A stretch of DNA of 64,000 nt from Dehalococcoidia bacterium (GCA_030615625.1 JAUWYX010000007.1:1-64000), one strand, 5' to 3'. Positions 36,159 through 45,157 are shown, counted from the first letter of the stretch. Numbers and translations: made by a program. Notes: generated from the sequence alone by a model not told the origin.

Positions 36159-37727
36159 TTGGATACTCTAATAACTCACTCCTCCATCTTGATTATAGCC
36201 ATACCTCTGGTGACAGCATTTTTAATACCACTAGTAGGTATGACAAGTAAAAAAGCCAGAAATGCACTTGTAATAGTTAGCCTGGCATTTGTAGCATTTC
36301 TGGTTTTTGCTCTGGCAAAGGATATCGCCATCAATGGAATCCACATTTATACTCTTGGTGCCACTTCCCCTGACCTTACTACCCCCACGGGATTCATGGC
36401 GCCGGTGCGGATAATCCTGGAAGTAGATGGCATGTCCATACTTATGGGCATAATTTGGTCGATTGTTTCCTTAGCTGCAGCTATATTTTCTTTTTCTCAT
36501 ATAGCAAGTGAGACAGGACAAAACAGGTTCTATACCCTTTTATTGCTTATGGTGACCGGCGGTTTCGGAATGATGTTCACTGGTGATTTATTCAATTTGT
36601 TCGTCTTTTTAGAAATAGCTTCTATTTCTGGGGCAGCGCTGATAGCTTTCAGAACCAAGTTTGCCGACACCCAAGAAGGCGGATTCAAATACATAGTCGT
36701 ATCTGCCATTGCGTCTCTGATGGTTTTATTTGCTATTGGTCTACTTTATGCCCAGTATAACTCGCTCAATATAGGGGCTCTCGCCCAGGTAATTCAATAT
36801 ACAACGCCAGACAAGATAGCCTTAGCCCTGTTATTAATAGCGTTTACCATGAAAGCGGGGATGGTACCCTTACACCTGTGGTTTCCTGATGCCTATTCCG
36901 TTGCCCCGGCGAGTATAACTGGCATGCTGGTAATAACAAGCCACGCTTGTATGTATGCTGCTTTCAGAGTTTGCTTTACCCTATATGGGGGTATGCTAGG
37001 CACGTCTGTGGTGGGTTGGATACTAATAATCTTCGGGCTACTAAGCATGTTTGTTGGAGTTACCATGGCTGTCTTTCAGAAAGATGTCATGCGCTTTATG
37101 TCCTATCATGCTATCTCTCAGCTGGGGTATATGTGGGTTGGGGTAGGTGTGGGGCTGGCTGTTTTGGGCAACCCAGCACTTCTAGCCACCTATGGTAGAG
37201 ACGCTATAAGCGGAGGTATTTTCCATATCTTAAATCATGCCATGTATAAGCCACTTCTATTCTTCACTGGTGGAGCTCTGTTCTACTGCACCGGTACCAG
37301 AGACCTTACCAAAATGGGTGGCTTAGCCCACAAGATGAAGTGGACTACTATACTGTACATAATTGGAACCTTGTCTATTTCCGGTATCCCTCCTCTCAAC
37401 GGATTTTCATCAAAAATACTAATTTATGAGTCTGTGTACCAATTTCATCCAATCCTTACTATAACAGGTATAATAGTCTCGATCTTGACTCTGGCATCCT
37501 TTACCAAGGCTTTTCATTCAGCATTTATGGGAGCGGAACTGCCTGAATATAAAGAGGTGAAAGAGGTTCCGAGGTCCATGATAATTGCCATGGTGATACT
37601 AGCTGCAGGCATTATCTTCATTACTCTGTTTCCAGCGCTAATTGTTAATTGGATAATTAACCCTGCTGCCGATGCTTTAATAAACCAGGGAGCATATATC
37701 AACGCAGTTACGGGAGCTACACCATGA
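36159..37727 (+). CDS. mbhH: MbhH (MrpD/NuoN-like antiporter subunit)
   Basis: The 522-residue proton/sodium-conducting subunit with about 14 membrane helices, of the MrpD/NuoL/M/N family. GDLFNLFVFLEIASISGAAL holds the key glutamate of helix 5, KAGMVPLHLWFPDAYSVAP the conserved lysine, and LGYMWVGVGVG and NHAMYKPLLFFTGG follow. The start is TTG with AAAGGATAG before it. It overlaps mbhI as ATGA. Confidence 0.93.
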   Translation: MDTLITHSSILIIAIPLVTAFLIPLVGMTSKKARNALVIVSLAFVAFLVFALAKDIAINGIHIYTLGATSPDLTTPTGFMAPVRIILEVDGMSILMGIIWSIVSLAAAIFSFSHIASETGQNRFYTLLLLMVTGGFGMMFTGDLFNLFVFLEIASISGAALIAFRTKFADTQEGGFKYIVVSAIASLMVLFAIGLLYAQYNSLNIGALAQVIQYTTPDKIALALLLIAFTMKAGMVPLHLWFPDAYSVAPASITGMLVITSHACMYAAFRVCFTLYGGMLGTSVVGWILIIFGLLSMFVGVTMAVFQKDVMRFMSYHAISQLGYMWVGVGVGLAVLGNPALLATYGRDAISGGIFHILNHAMYKPLLFFTGGALFYCTGTRDLTKMGGLAHKMKWTTILYIIGTLSISGIPPLNGFSSKILIYESVYQFHPILTITGIIVSILTLASFTKAFHSAFMGAELPEYKEVKEVPRSMIIAMVILAAGIIFITLFPALIVNWIINPAADALINQGAYINAVTGATP

Positions 37728-38065
37728 CGTTAATTCTAGAATCTGGCTACGCCTTTTGGAACCCTATCATCTTGATCATTGCTTTTGCAGTAGTGATGGT
37801 AGTAGTCTACTTCTTCAGGAGGCGAGGACAGAAAAAATATAAGAAGGATACGGCTCAAACACAGATCTTTCTATGTGGGGAAGAGGTTCCCGAAGCAGGG
37901 CAGCGCCACATAAGGGTAGGCAATATATACTGGGGATTCTTTGAAACTCTTAAGGAATACTATAACCAGGTCCTAAGACCCCATACTGGAATAATAAATG
38001 ACTATGTACTCTGGTTCGTAGCTGTTACGGCCATAAGTGCCATAATACTCCTTATCGCGGGCTAG
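37724..38065 (+). CDS. mbhI: MbhI-like linker subunit
   Basis: A 113-residue protein with one membrane helix at each end and a basic cytoplasmic middle, RRRGQKKYKKD, followed by QIFLCGEEVPEAGQ. This position and pattern correspond to MbhI, which links the antiporter module to the hydrogenase module. Identification leans on gene order. Confidence 0.75.
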   Translation: MTLILESGYAFWNPIILIIAFAVVMVVVYFFRRRGQKKYKKDTAQTQIFLCGEEVPEAGQRHIRVGNIYWGFFETLKEYYNQVLRPHTGIINDYVLWFVAVTAISAIILLIAG

Positions 38066-38097
38066 CTAAATAGTTTGAACTAATATAGGAGAGATAT

Positions 38098-38529
38098 TTG
38101 AGCTTAAAGGCATTTAAAAGAGCATTGTGGGTCTACCACCTTAACACTGGCTCGTGCAATGGATGCGATATCGAGATTCTAGCCGTGCTTACCCCCCGTT
38201 ACGATGTCGAGCGCTTTGGCATCATGCTGGTGGGCTCACCCCGCCATGCCGATGTATTACTGGTGACGGGTCCGGTGGTTAAGCAGATGGTGCCGCGAGT
38301 CAAGCGCATATACGAACAAACACCTGACCCCAAGCTGGTCATGGTAGTTGGTAACTGCGGCATAGAAGGGGGGGTATTCTACGAATCGTATAATTTGGCG
38401 GGACCCGTAGACCAGATTATACCGGTGGATGTGTATGTCCCGGGATGTCCGCCGCGGCCGGAGGCCATTATTCACAGTGTGGTCATGGCCTGGGTAAAGC
38501 TCGAGAAAGCTGAGCAGGGAGTAAGCTAA
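38098..38529 (+). CDS. mbhJ: MbhJ (NuoB-like hydrogenase small subunit)
   Basis: The 143-residue small subunit has the four cysteines of a proximal 4Fe-4S cluster: SCNGCDIE, GNCGIEGG and VPGCPPRPEA. It hands electrons to the NiFe site of MbhL. The start is TTG preceded by AGGAGAG. It sits at the boundary between membrane and hydrogenase modules. Confidence 0.93.
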   Translation: MSLKAFKRALWVYHLNTGSCNGCDIEILAVLTPRYDVERFGIMLVGSPRHADVLLVTGPVVKQMVPRVKRIYEQTPDPKLVMVVGNCGIEGGVFYESYNLAGPVDQIIPVDVYVPGCPPRPEAIIHSVVMAWVKLEKAEQGVS

Positions 38530-39066
38530 ATGGAATTACTGACTCCTGAAAAAATAATTGATAGCTTCAAGACAGCTCTGGGAGATAGCTTTATTGACGC
38601 CAAAATCTATCAGTGCGAGGTTGCCGTCAAGAAGAATAAGTTCCGCAGCCTCTGGGTCGAGGTGAAAAAGAGCGCCTTCCGCGACGCTGTTGACCATATC
38701 TGCCACCTCCAGCAATACCCCCACCTGGCCATTATCTCCTCGAGCGACCTGGGCGCTGAGGTAGAGCTCATCTACCACTTCACCATTTACTATGGCCATC
38801 ACCTGGAGGAGTTGAGCCTGGGGCTGCGGGTGAAGCTGCCCAAGAGTGACCTGAAGATACCAACGATTACCGACCTCATCCCCGGGGCACTATTTACCGA
38901 GCGTGAAACCCAGGAAATGATGGGAGTAGAGGTGGTCGGTATCCCGGATAAAAGACGATTATTCCTGCCTGAGGACTTTCCCGAAGGTGCTTATCCCTGG
39001 AGAAAAGATGAGAAGGGCCCACCGAATGACATGCTTAGGGTTCTGCCGGGAAGGGAGCCAAAATGA
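38530..39066 (+). CDS. mbhK: MbhK (NuoC-like subunit)
   Basis: A 178-residue NuoC-type subunit: LELIYHFTIYYG-like core (VELIYHFTIYYGHHLE) and the signature ERETQEMMGVEVVGIPDKRRLFLPED in the last third. It has no cofactor ligands and supports the small/large subunit interface. It overlaps mbhL as ATGA. Confidence 0.93.
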   Translation: MELLTPEKIIDSFKTALGDSFIDAKIYQCEVAVKKNKFRSLWVEVKKSAFRDAVDHICHLQQYPHLAIISSSDLGAEVELIYHFTIYYGHHLEELSLGLRVKLPKSDLKIPTITDLIPGALFTERETQEMMGVEVVGIPDKRRLFLPEDFPEGAYPWRKDEKGPPNDMLRVLPGREPK

Positions 39067-40307
39067 CACTGGAAGAGACGAAAAAGGCAACGTATACCAT
39101 CCCTGTAGGTCCAATTCATCCGGCGCTGAAGGAACCGATTCGGCTTGCTCTTAGCGTTGATGGTGAAGAGATTGTGGATGTGGATATCTTTGCGGGACAG
39201 GTTCACCGCGGTATCGAGTGGCTCGGTATGAATAGAAATAACCCTATCCAGAGTATATACCTAGCGGAACGGATATGTGGTATCTGCAATATATGTCATC
39301 CGTTCGCATTTGTTATGGCTGTTGAGCACGCTGCTGGAATCACTCCACCGGCGCGTGCTGAATATATAAGGACGATTACCGCTGAAATGGAGCGCATACA
39401 TTCCCATCTACTGTGGGCTGGGATTGCCGCTCACGAGATTGGCTTTGACACCATTTTTTATCTTGCCTGGCGGGTTAGGGAAGAAATAATGGATTTAATT
39501 GAATACGTGACCGGAAACCGGATTACCAAGGCTATGTTTCAAATTGGTGGGGTGCGGAGAGACATTACTGAAGAGCAATTCCCCAGGATTAGACAATCCT
39601 TGGATTACTATAAGAGCCTATTTGGCCAGCTAAAAAGGGTATTCTTAGACGATAGGACGATACGGATGCGGACAAAGAATGTAGGCGTCCTGAAGAGGGA
39701 AGATGCGTTGAAATTGCTCACGGTTGGACCAACAGCCAGGGCAAGCGGCGTCCCCAAAGATGTGAGGCAGGACCAGCCTTACGCTGCCTATGCCGATTTG
39801 GATATCAAAGCCATGACTCCAGACATGGTCAGCGGGACTGTAGTCGGCGATGTGTATGACCGGATTATCGTTCGATTACTGGAGGTTAAGCAGGCGATTG
39901 AAATCATTGAGCAGTGTTTGGAGAAAATGCCACCCGGTCCGATACTGGCACAACCAAAGACAGCGGTGCTTTTAAAGACGCTGACCCAAGCAGAAGGTGA
40001 AGGTATCGGGCGAGCCGAAGCACCTAGGGGTGAAGTCATACATTATGTTCGTCTGGAGGCTGGGCAGAGCACCCTGGCCACCTGGAAGGTGAGGGCGCCC
40101 ACCTATGTTAACCTGATGGCGGTTCCCACTATACTCAAAGGCATGCAGATTGCCGATGTGCCCATCGCTTTTGCCTCCATTGACCCGTGTATGTCCTGCA
40201 CCAACCGGATTGTGGTAACGGACAGAGCCGTCGGCCGGAAGTCGGTGGTGGGCTACGAGGAACTCCACCGGCTTTCTGTAGAAAAGACGAAGGAGCTGCC
40301 GCGATGA
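39063..40307 (+). CDS. mbhL: MbhL (group 4 [NiFe] hydrogenase large subunit)
   Basis: A 414-residue NuoD-like catalytic subunit that keeps all four nickel-iron cysteines: RICGICNICH (C72, C75) and DPCMSCTNR (C376, C379). This separates it from complex I and from Mbs/Mbx sulfur-reductase complexes, which lack some of them. The 32 residues after R382 form the tail cut during maturation, and a protease gene of the right family lies at 41823. It evolves H2 from reduced ferredoxin while the Mrp-like module pumps ions. Confidence 0.95.
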   Translation: MTLEETKKATYTIPVGPIHPALKEPIRLALSVDGEEIVDVDIFAGQVHRGIEWLGMNRNNPIQSIYLAERICGICNICHPFAFVMAVEHAAGITPPARAEYIRTITAEMERIHSHLLWAGIAAHEIGFDTIFYLAWRVREEIMDLIEYVTGNRITKAMFQIGGVRRDITEEQFPRIRQSLDYYKSLFGQLKRVFLDDRTIRMRTKNVGVLKREDALKLLTVGPTARASGVPKDVRQDQPYAAYADLDIKAMTPDMVSGTVVGDVYDRIIVRLLEVKQAIEIIEQCLEKMPPGPILAQPKTAVLLKTLTQAEGEGIGRAEAPRGEVIHYVRLEAGQSTLATWKVRAPTYVNLMAVPTILKGMQIADVPIAFASIDPCMSCTNRIVVTDRAVGRKSVVGYEELHRLSVEKTKELPR

Positions 40308-41335
40308 ACTTACTGGGAGAAAATATCTGGATAAACGGCGTGATTATCATTGTTGGCTCCGCCGTACTGGTGTTCATCGGCGGTGTTTTCGGCATGCTCT
40401 ACCGCGGCATCGACCGCAAGCTGGTGGCGCATATGCAGGGGAGGGTGGGACCTCCCATAGTGCAGCCCTTCCGAGACGTGCAAAAGCTGCTGATGAAAGA
40501 GAGCATCATACCTGATGGTGCTGTCTCCTGGCTGTTCACGGCAGCCCCATTTATTTGCCTGATAACTTCGGCTTTACTATTACTTTACATACCTTTGTTT
40601 GGGCTGCAAGCGCTTTTAGGTGGATTTGGTGATGCCCTATTAATAGTATACCTGTTGATACTACCGTCTCTTGCTTTTGCCGTAGGTGGTTTTGCCTCCA
40701 GTTCACCATATGCCACCGTGGGGGCACAGCGGGAGATGGTCGTCTTGATGAGCTATGAATTCCCTCTGGCAGTAGCTATAGTTTCTCTCGGCTGGCGCAT
40801 AGGTCACGTTACCACTCAGCTAACTCCACCCGCCAACCCATTTATGTTTTCTACGATTGCCGAATATCCTATATGGAGTTTGGTTGGCCCGCTAGGAATA
40901 ATCGGCTCGCTGATTCTGGTATTTACCCTCCTGGTGGTTACATCAGGTAAAGGTGCCAAGGTGCCATTTGATGTAGCTGAGGCTGAAACTGAACTCGCTG
41001 GCGGAATACTGGTTGAATATTCGGGCAGAAACCTGTGTTTGTTCTACCTCGCTGATATAATAAAGGCTTTTGCCATGTCATCATTAGTAGTGGCTCTATT
41101 CATTCCATATAACCTCTCCCCTTTGGTTGGAATTGGCACGCCAGTCCTCGCCGGCATAGTGGATGGCTTATTCTTTCTGGTCAAGGTCTTTGCTGTGATG
41201 TTCATTAGTATGTCGGTGATACGCACGGCAATGGCACGATTCAAGATAAGTCAGGTAAGCTGGGTCTACATAATAGCCATGACCCTCATCAGTCTCGTCG
41301 GTCTGATACTGATAGCAGTCGATTTGATGGTGTGA
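40304..41335 (+). CDS. mbhM: MbhM (NuoH-like membrane subunit)
   Basis: A 343-residue subunit with about eight membrane helices, equivalent to NuoH. LVAHMQGRVGPPIVQPFRD and KVPFDVAEAETELAGGILVEYSG are the family's conserved cytoplasmic loops. The ATG at 40304 overlaps the mbhL stop as ATGA; longer upstream frames are shadows of mbhL. It anchors the hydrogenase module to the antiporter-like module. Confidence 0.94.
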   Translation: MNLLGENIWINGVIIIVGSAVLVFIGGVFGMLYRGIDRKLVAHMQGRVGPPIVQPFRDVQKLLMKESIIPDGAVSWLFTAAPFICLITSALLLLYIPLFGLQALLGGFGDALLIVYLLILPSLAFAVGGFASSSPYATVGAQREMVVLMSYEFPLAVAIVSLGWRIGHVTTQLTPPANPFMFSTIAEYPIWSLVGPLGIIGSLILVFTLLVVTSGKGAKVPFDVAEAETELAGGILVEYSGRNLCLFYLADIIKAFAMSSLVVALFIPYNLSPLVGIGTPVLAGIVDGLFFLVKVFAVMFISMSVIRTAMARFKISQVSWVYIIAMTLISLVGLILIAVDLMV

Positions 41336-41817
41336 TGAAAATGTTTGAAGCAGCAAGAACGATATTAAAGCAGCTCTTTCTAAATCCAGCGACAAATAAG
41401 TTTCCGGCAAAATATGCTCCAGCATCAACCATTCAATTCCTAAACAGTGTTACAAAAGGCGAATTGAAGATGATTCCGCCAGTGCCGGTGCCGTCTAAAT
41501 TTCGGGGAAAAATCGCACTTAATAAGGAGAGGTGTACCGGATGCAGGTTGTGCATTGAGGTCTGCCCGACAAAAGCCATAGAATTTATACCCGAAGAGAA
41601 AAAGGTGAAAATATTCGTCTCCAGATGTTGCTTCTGCGCTCAGTGTGTTGAAATCTGCCCACCCAAGGTGCTATCCATGACAGAAGAGTTTCTGCTAGCC
41701 ACCTATGATAAGTACGCCGACGAGCTGGTAATCGTTGACAGCGGCGGGCTACCGGGCTCGGTGGAGAGAAAGGAACCAGACACCGGAGCCGCAGAGAAGC
41801 CGGCCGAGCAGAGCTAG
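41335..41817 (+). CDS. mbhN: MbhN (NuoI-like ferredoxin subunit)
   Basis: A 160-residue polyferredoxin-type subunit with two 4Fe-4S motifs, CTGCRLCIEVCP and CCFCAQCVEICP, the entry point for electrons from reduced ferredoxin. The ATG at 41335 overlaps the mbhM stop by one base. The last 20 residues are charged and proline/alanine-rich. It is the last gene of the 14-gene block. Confidence 0.93.
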   Translation: MKMFEAARTILKQLFLNPATNKFPAKYAPASTIQFLNSVTKGELKMIPPVPVPSKFRGKIALNKERCTGCRLCIEVCPTKAIEFIPEEKKVKIFVSRCCFCAQCVEICPPKVLSMTEEFLLATYDKYADELVIVDSGGLPGSVERKEPDTGAAEKPAEQS

Positions 41818-41822
41818 CTCCT

Positions 41823-42317
41823 TTACCCCAGCAGCGGAATTTCAGCTATCCGTCCTTCCAGAATAGCCTCAGCCAGTTTCTTCACGCTTTTGCGCACCGC
41901 TTTGGAAATACCACTGCCTGTCTCTGTCCGCTCAGGCTGCACGCCGACAAGCAGGACCTTCCCGCAAAATTCCTTTACATAAGATATAAACATGGAAAGG
42001 GGCATGTGGTGTGTGGAAAAGGACAAAATGCTGATTTTCTCTGGCGCGATTGTGCGCAGAGCACCGGGGGGTAAGCCCATATCGGCGGCATCTACCAGTA
42101 TCAATAAGTCAGGCCGGTGCTGGCGGATAACCGAGGTATAGCTTTCCGGAGCAGTGCCAGCGTCTATGGCCATAATCTCAGTGGGGAGGAGAGACTTGGC
42201 TCTGTGCCGCCTCCGGTTGAGCATGTCCACCACACAGGTGCCGGCGGCGTCATCGCCGCCCAGCCGGTTGCCGATGCCCAGAACTATCGTACCGCTCACC
42301 TGCTGTCCACAGCTCAC
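41823..42317 (-). CDS. Hydrogenase maturation protease (HycI-like)
   Basis: A 164-residue endopeptidase of the HycI/HyaD family, on the strand opposite the mbh operon and convergent with it. The signature VLGIGNRLGGDDAAG includes the acidic nickel-sensing residue, and DAADMGLPPGALRTI and FSTHHMPLSMF match the family. Its neighbour MbhL has a C-terminal extension, so it is the likely substrate. The GTG at 42317 is used as start. Confidence 0.9.
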   Translation of the reverse strand: MSCGQQVSGTIVLGIGNRLGGDDAAGTCVVDMLNRRRHRAKSLLPTEIMAIDAGTAPESYTSVIRQHRPDLLILVDAADMGLPPGALRTIAPEKISILSFSTHHMPLSMFISYVKEFCGKVLLVGVQPERTETGSGISKAVRKSVKKLAEAILEGRIAEIPLLG

Positions 42318-42633
42318 AACTTTCGACCATGCTTACTTTTGTGAGTATTCTATTCCCATTTCACGCCTTTTAGCAACAAGACCTTTCCCCAAACTAATTG
42401 ACACAACGCGCTTCTTGGTGGCTTGACCGTGTGGGAAGTATATGTTATAGGCTGGGATTTCGGAAAGCTAAACTGTTATCTTTTAGCCGTTGACAAGCCA
42501 CTGCTGTGGGTGTTAACATCTCACTGTTTCTACTGGTGCGGCGCTTTGCGAGCTGCCCGACTGAAAGGAGGAGGTATAGCGATATTAAAGAAATCATGGC
42601 GCCGGTGGAAAATCTCAAAACAAGGAGGAACTC
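42318..42633. other. 316-base gap with possible promoter
   Basis: Between the divergent protease gene and the enoyl-CoA hydratase gene. A plus-strand TTGACC (42423-42428), 17 bases and TATAGG (42446-42451) could be a promoter; a TTGACA further on has a poor -10. A ribosome-binding AAGGAGG directly precedes the downstream ATG. An open frame here of about 70 codons has no gene-like character. Nothing else is recognised. Confidence 0.4.
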
Positions 42634-43410
42634 ATGGCTTATGAGAATTTAATTGTAGAACGAGAGGAAAATGTCGGCATAATCACCTTGAACCGGCCGC
42701 CGGCAAATCCGATAAATCTGGCTGTGCTTGATGAGCTGGATACGGTTCTGACCGAGTGGGAAAAGGATAAAGCGGTGAGAGCCATAATCATCACCGGAGC
42801 CGGCGAAAGAGGATTTTCAGCCGGCTTTGATTTAAAAACGGCCGGGACGCCGGAGGGTGAGAAGTCTATGTCCCGGGGGCAAGAGGTGTTCAGCCACATC
42901 GAAAAGTATCCCAAGCCGGTAATCGCTGCCGTGAATGGCTTTGCCCTCGGTGGTGGTTGCGAGCTGGCAATGTCCTGCCACTTTAGGATAATGCTCAACT
43001 CCGAGCAGGTGGTGATGGGACAGCCCGAGATTGACCGAGGTATTATACCTGGCTGGGGTGGCACCCAGCGGTTGCCCAGGCTGGTGGGGAGGACCAAAGC
43101 ACTTGAAATGCTTCTACTCGGCACCAGAATCAACGCTCCCGAGGCTTTGAGCATCGGGCTTATAACCAGGGTGTCTCAGCCAGGGCAGTTGATGAATGAT
43201 GCTAAAGAACTTGCCAGGGCGCTGGCGAAAAAGGCCCCGGTTGCTATACAGGTAATCCTCGACGCAGTGACCCGGGGACTTGAGACCACCACTGACCAGG
43301 GCGTGAAAATAGAACTGGAAGGCTCACAACGGATAAGCAAAACGAAGGACGCCATGGAAGGCGCGATGGCGTTTATTCAGAAACGAGAGCCGGTCTTCAC
43401 CGGAGAATAA
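42634..43410 (+). CDS. Enoyl-CoA hydratase/isomerase family protein
   Basis: A 258-residue crotonase-fold protein. The oxyanion-hole region is GFSAGFDLKT and GFALGGGCELAMSCHF, and GQPEIDRGIIPGWGGTQRL contains the catalytic glutamate. It hydrates 2-enoyl-CoA thioesters, probably in concert with the 3-hydroxyacyl-CoA dehydrogenase encoded 43 bases downstream, as part of fatty-acid or aromatic-acid beta-oxidation. AAGGAGG precedes the ATG. Confidence 0.9.
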   Translation: MAYENLIVEREENVGIITLNRPPANPINLAVLDELDTVLTEWEKDKAVRAIIITGAGERGFSAGFDLKTAGTPEGEKSMSRGQEVFSHIEKYPKPVIAAVNGFALGGGCELAMSCHFRIMLNSEQVVMGQPEIDRGIIPGWGGTQRLPRLVGRTKALEMLLLGTRINAPEALSIGLITRVSQPGQLMNDAKELARALAKKAPVAIQVILDAVTRGLETTTDQGVKIELEGSQRISKTKDAMEGAMAFIQKREPVFTGE

Positions 43411-43452
43411 CTTTCTGGGGCGAAAGTAAAAAATAAAAGGAGGTTTTCTGTT

Positions 43453-44601
43453 ATGAAAGTTGAAGACATCAAGAAAATTGCGGTTATGGGGGCTGGCGAC
43501 ATGGGACATGGCATTGCCGAGGTGGCGCTGCTTGCGGGCTACAAGGTAGCACTGCGGGACATCGAGCAAAGATTTGTTGACAGGGGGCTTTCCAGAATTA
43601 AGGAGAGCCTGGATAAGCTCGCGGGAAAGCAGAAAATCACTGAAGAGAACAAAAAGGCGATGGTGGCTAACATCACGACCTTTGTTGATATTGCTGAGTC
43701 TGTTAAGGACGCTGATTTTGTTATTGAGGCAGTTCCCGAGATTATGGACCTCAAGAAGCAGGTTTTCCAGGCGCTGGATGCAGCCGCTCCAAAACATGCC
43801 ATACTGGCTTCGAATACCTCCAATATGAGCATCACGGAGATTGCCGCGGCTACGAAGAGGCCGGAGCAGGTCGTCGGCATGCATTTCTTTAACCCGGCTG
43901 TCCTGATGAAGCTCGTCGAGGTCACAAAGGGAGGAAAGACAACCGAGGAGACAATGCAGGTGGCATATAATCTGGCGCTGAAGATGAACAAGGTGCCGGT
44001 CAGGGTTGAGAAAGACTCTATCGGATTTGTTTATAATCGGATCAACGCGCCGGCCCAGATTCTACTTAGCCTGATGGTAGAAAAAGGCGTGGCTGCCCCG
44101 ATGGAAATCGATGCCAAGATGAGAAAGATAGGTATGCCTATGGGGCCATACGAGCTGATGGACTATGTGGGGCTGGATGTCGCCTATCACGGCGCTCTTT
44201 ATTTTGCTGACAAACTCTCTCGCGACTACGCGCCGCCCAGCTGGCTCAAAGCTAAGATTGACGCTGGTACGCTGGGGAAGAAGACAGGAAAGGGCATTTT
44301 TGACTGGTCTAAAGGCAGGCCAGAGATAGACTTATCCAAGGCGAAAGAAGACTTCGACCCCACTGCCTTGATTGCCCTTCAGGTTAACGAGGCGACAAAG
44401 TTGCTCGAGGCCGGAGTAGTCAAGAGTCCGGACGAAATTGACAAGGCGATGGTTAATGGAGGCGGTTCGGTGATTGGTCCCTTTCAGCTTGCCAAGGGGA
44501 TAGGGTATGATAAATTAGCCAAAATATGTGAAGACCTTGCCCAAGAGTTTGATGTCAAAGTTTTCGAGCCCACTGAGACATTGAAGAAGGGGAATATCTG
44601 A
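43453..44601 (+). CDS. 3-hydroxyacyl-CoA dehydrogenase
   Basis: A 382-residue NAD-dependent dehydrogenase. The NAD-binding motif is MGAGDMGHGIAEVAL near residue 11; the catalytic histidine lies in GMHFFNPAVLMKLVEV near residue 137. It is about 100 residues longer than the short family form because a second C-terminal 3HCDH-type domain (NEATKLLEAGVVKSPDEID to the end) is present. It oxidises the product of the preceding hydratase gene. AAAAGGAGG precedes the ATG. Confidence 0.92.
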   Translation: MKVEDIKKIAVMGAGDMGHGIAEVALLAGYKVALRDIEQRFVDRGLSRIKESLDKLAGKQKITEENKKAMVANITTFVDIAESVKDADFVIEAVPEIMDLKKQVFQALDAAAPKHAILASNTSNMSITEIAAATKRPEQVVGMHFFNPAVLMKLVEVTKGGKTTEETMQVAYNLALKMNKVPVRVEKDSIGFVYNRINAPAQILLSLMVEKGVAAPMEIDAKMRKIGMPMGPYELMDYVGLDVAYHGALYFADKLSRDYAPPSWLKAKIDAGTLGKKTGKGIFDWSKGRPEIDLSKAKEDFDPTALIALQVNEATKLLEAGVVKSPDEIDKAMVNGGGSVIGPFQLAKGIGYDKLAKICEDLAQEFDVKVFEPTETLKKGNI

Positions 44602-44765
44602 TTAAGAAGCATAAGGGCCTGCTTAAGTGACTTGAATCAAACCAGGGGCTGCATCACAAGAATTGCTTCTCTTTTGGTGTGGCCTTGGTTCGGTTGTGGT
44701 GTCAACCTTCTTCATAGTCTGGCTTTACCTCCTTCTAAAGTTGAGCTTGTTTAATAATCCTCTCT

Positions 44766-44840
44766 GCGATTCTGAGGTCGCCCTGGGCAGCCGAAGAATA
44801 TAGAGACCCTCTCCTTCGGTTCACTCAGGGTCAGGGTGAC
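44766..44840. repeat. Degenerate REP-like palindromic element
   Basis: The stretch reads as a partial inverted repeat: CTGAGGTCGCCCTGGGCAGC with CCGAAGAAT on the left, CCTTCGGTTCACTCAGGGTC and AGGGTGAC on the right. It resembles the dispersed 'TTCTGAGG...CGAAGAATC' palindromes common in bacterial genomes. Copy number elsewhere cannot be known from this window. Confidence 0.45.
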
Positions 44841-44975
44841 AATTAAACGGTCTAAAGGTTTAACCAGACCAAATCATAACTTTCGGTTAGATTTTAGATG
44901 ATTTAAACCACCACTCATAATTTGCCGACTTTTTTTACCGGATGGCATGAAATTCTGGAAGAATCCTGAAAAAAC

Positions 44976-45004
44976 CTGACAGTGTGGGGATGATATACTA
45001 TAAG
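44976..45004 (+). promoter_or_regulatory. Promoter of secreted protease-like gene
   Basis: CTGACA (44976-44981), 17 bases and TATAAG (44999-45004). The -10 region includes GATGATATACTA (44989-45000), which recurs exactly at the padR promoter (54108-54119). The approximately 145-base leader has a nine-base inverted repeat. Confidence 0.5.
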
Positions 45005-45157
45005 CAGTTTGGGCAGTATTTGTCACTTTACTGTGAGTGGACTGAAGGATTATAGACAGTCTGTTCAGTGACAAAAGAGAGGTTAATAAAAGGCAAGAGT
45101 TTTAAGGTTTTATCGTAAGAGAGTAAAAATAATGGCTAATTTAACGGATGAGAAGAG

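Larger units (their letters stand above)
44602..45157. other. 556-base intergenic region
   Basis: No credible gene. It contains a degenerate palindromic element (44766-44840), a 16-base sequence shared with the padR promoter (44887-44902), a promoter for the protease-like gene (44976-45004) and a TTTGTCACT/AGTGACAAA inverted repeat in the leader (45019-45075), each listed or discussed separately where worthwhile. Confidence 0.6.

Noticed and set aside
40187..40303. Upstream extension of MbhM
   Set aside because: It lies within mbhL in another frame and the ATG at 40304 overlaps the mbhL stop as ATGA, giving the normal NuoH N-terminus.
39063..40307. Reading the NuoD-like protein and its neighbours as complex I
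   Set aside because: The CxxC pairs at both ends are intact, no NADH module is present, and the Mrp-type genes and maturation protease accompany it.
42423..42644. 73-codon frame before the enoyl-CoA hydratase
   Set aside because: No family resemblance, tryptophan/lysine-rich odd composition, and it overlaps the hydratase's ribosome-binding site; more likely noncoding promoter region.
45019..45075. Inverted repeat TTTGTCACT/AGTGACAAA as a regulatory site
   Set aside because: The arms are nearly 40 bases apart and no switch partner or terminator is visible; noted only as part of the leader.
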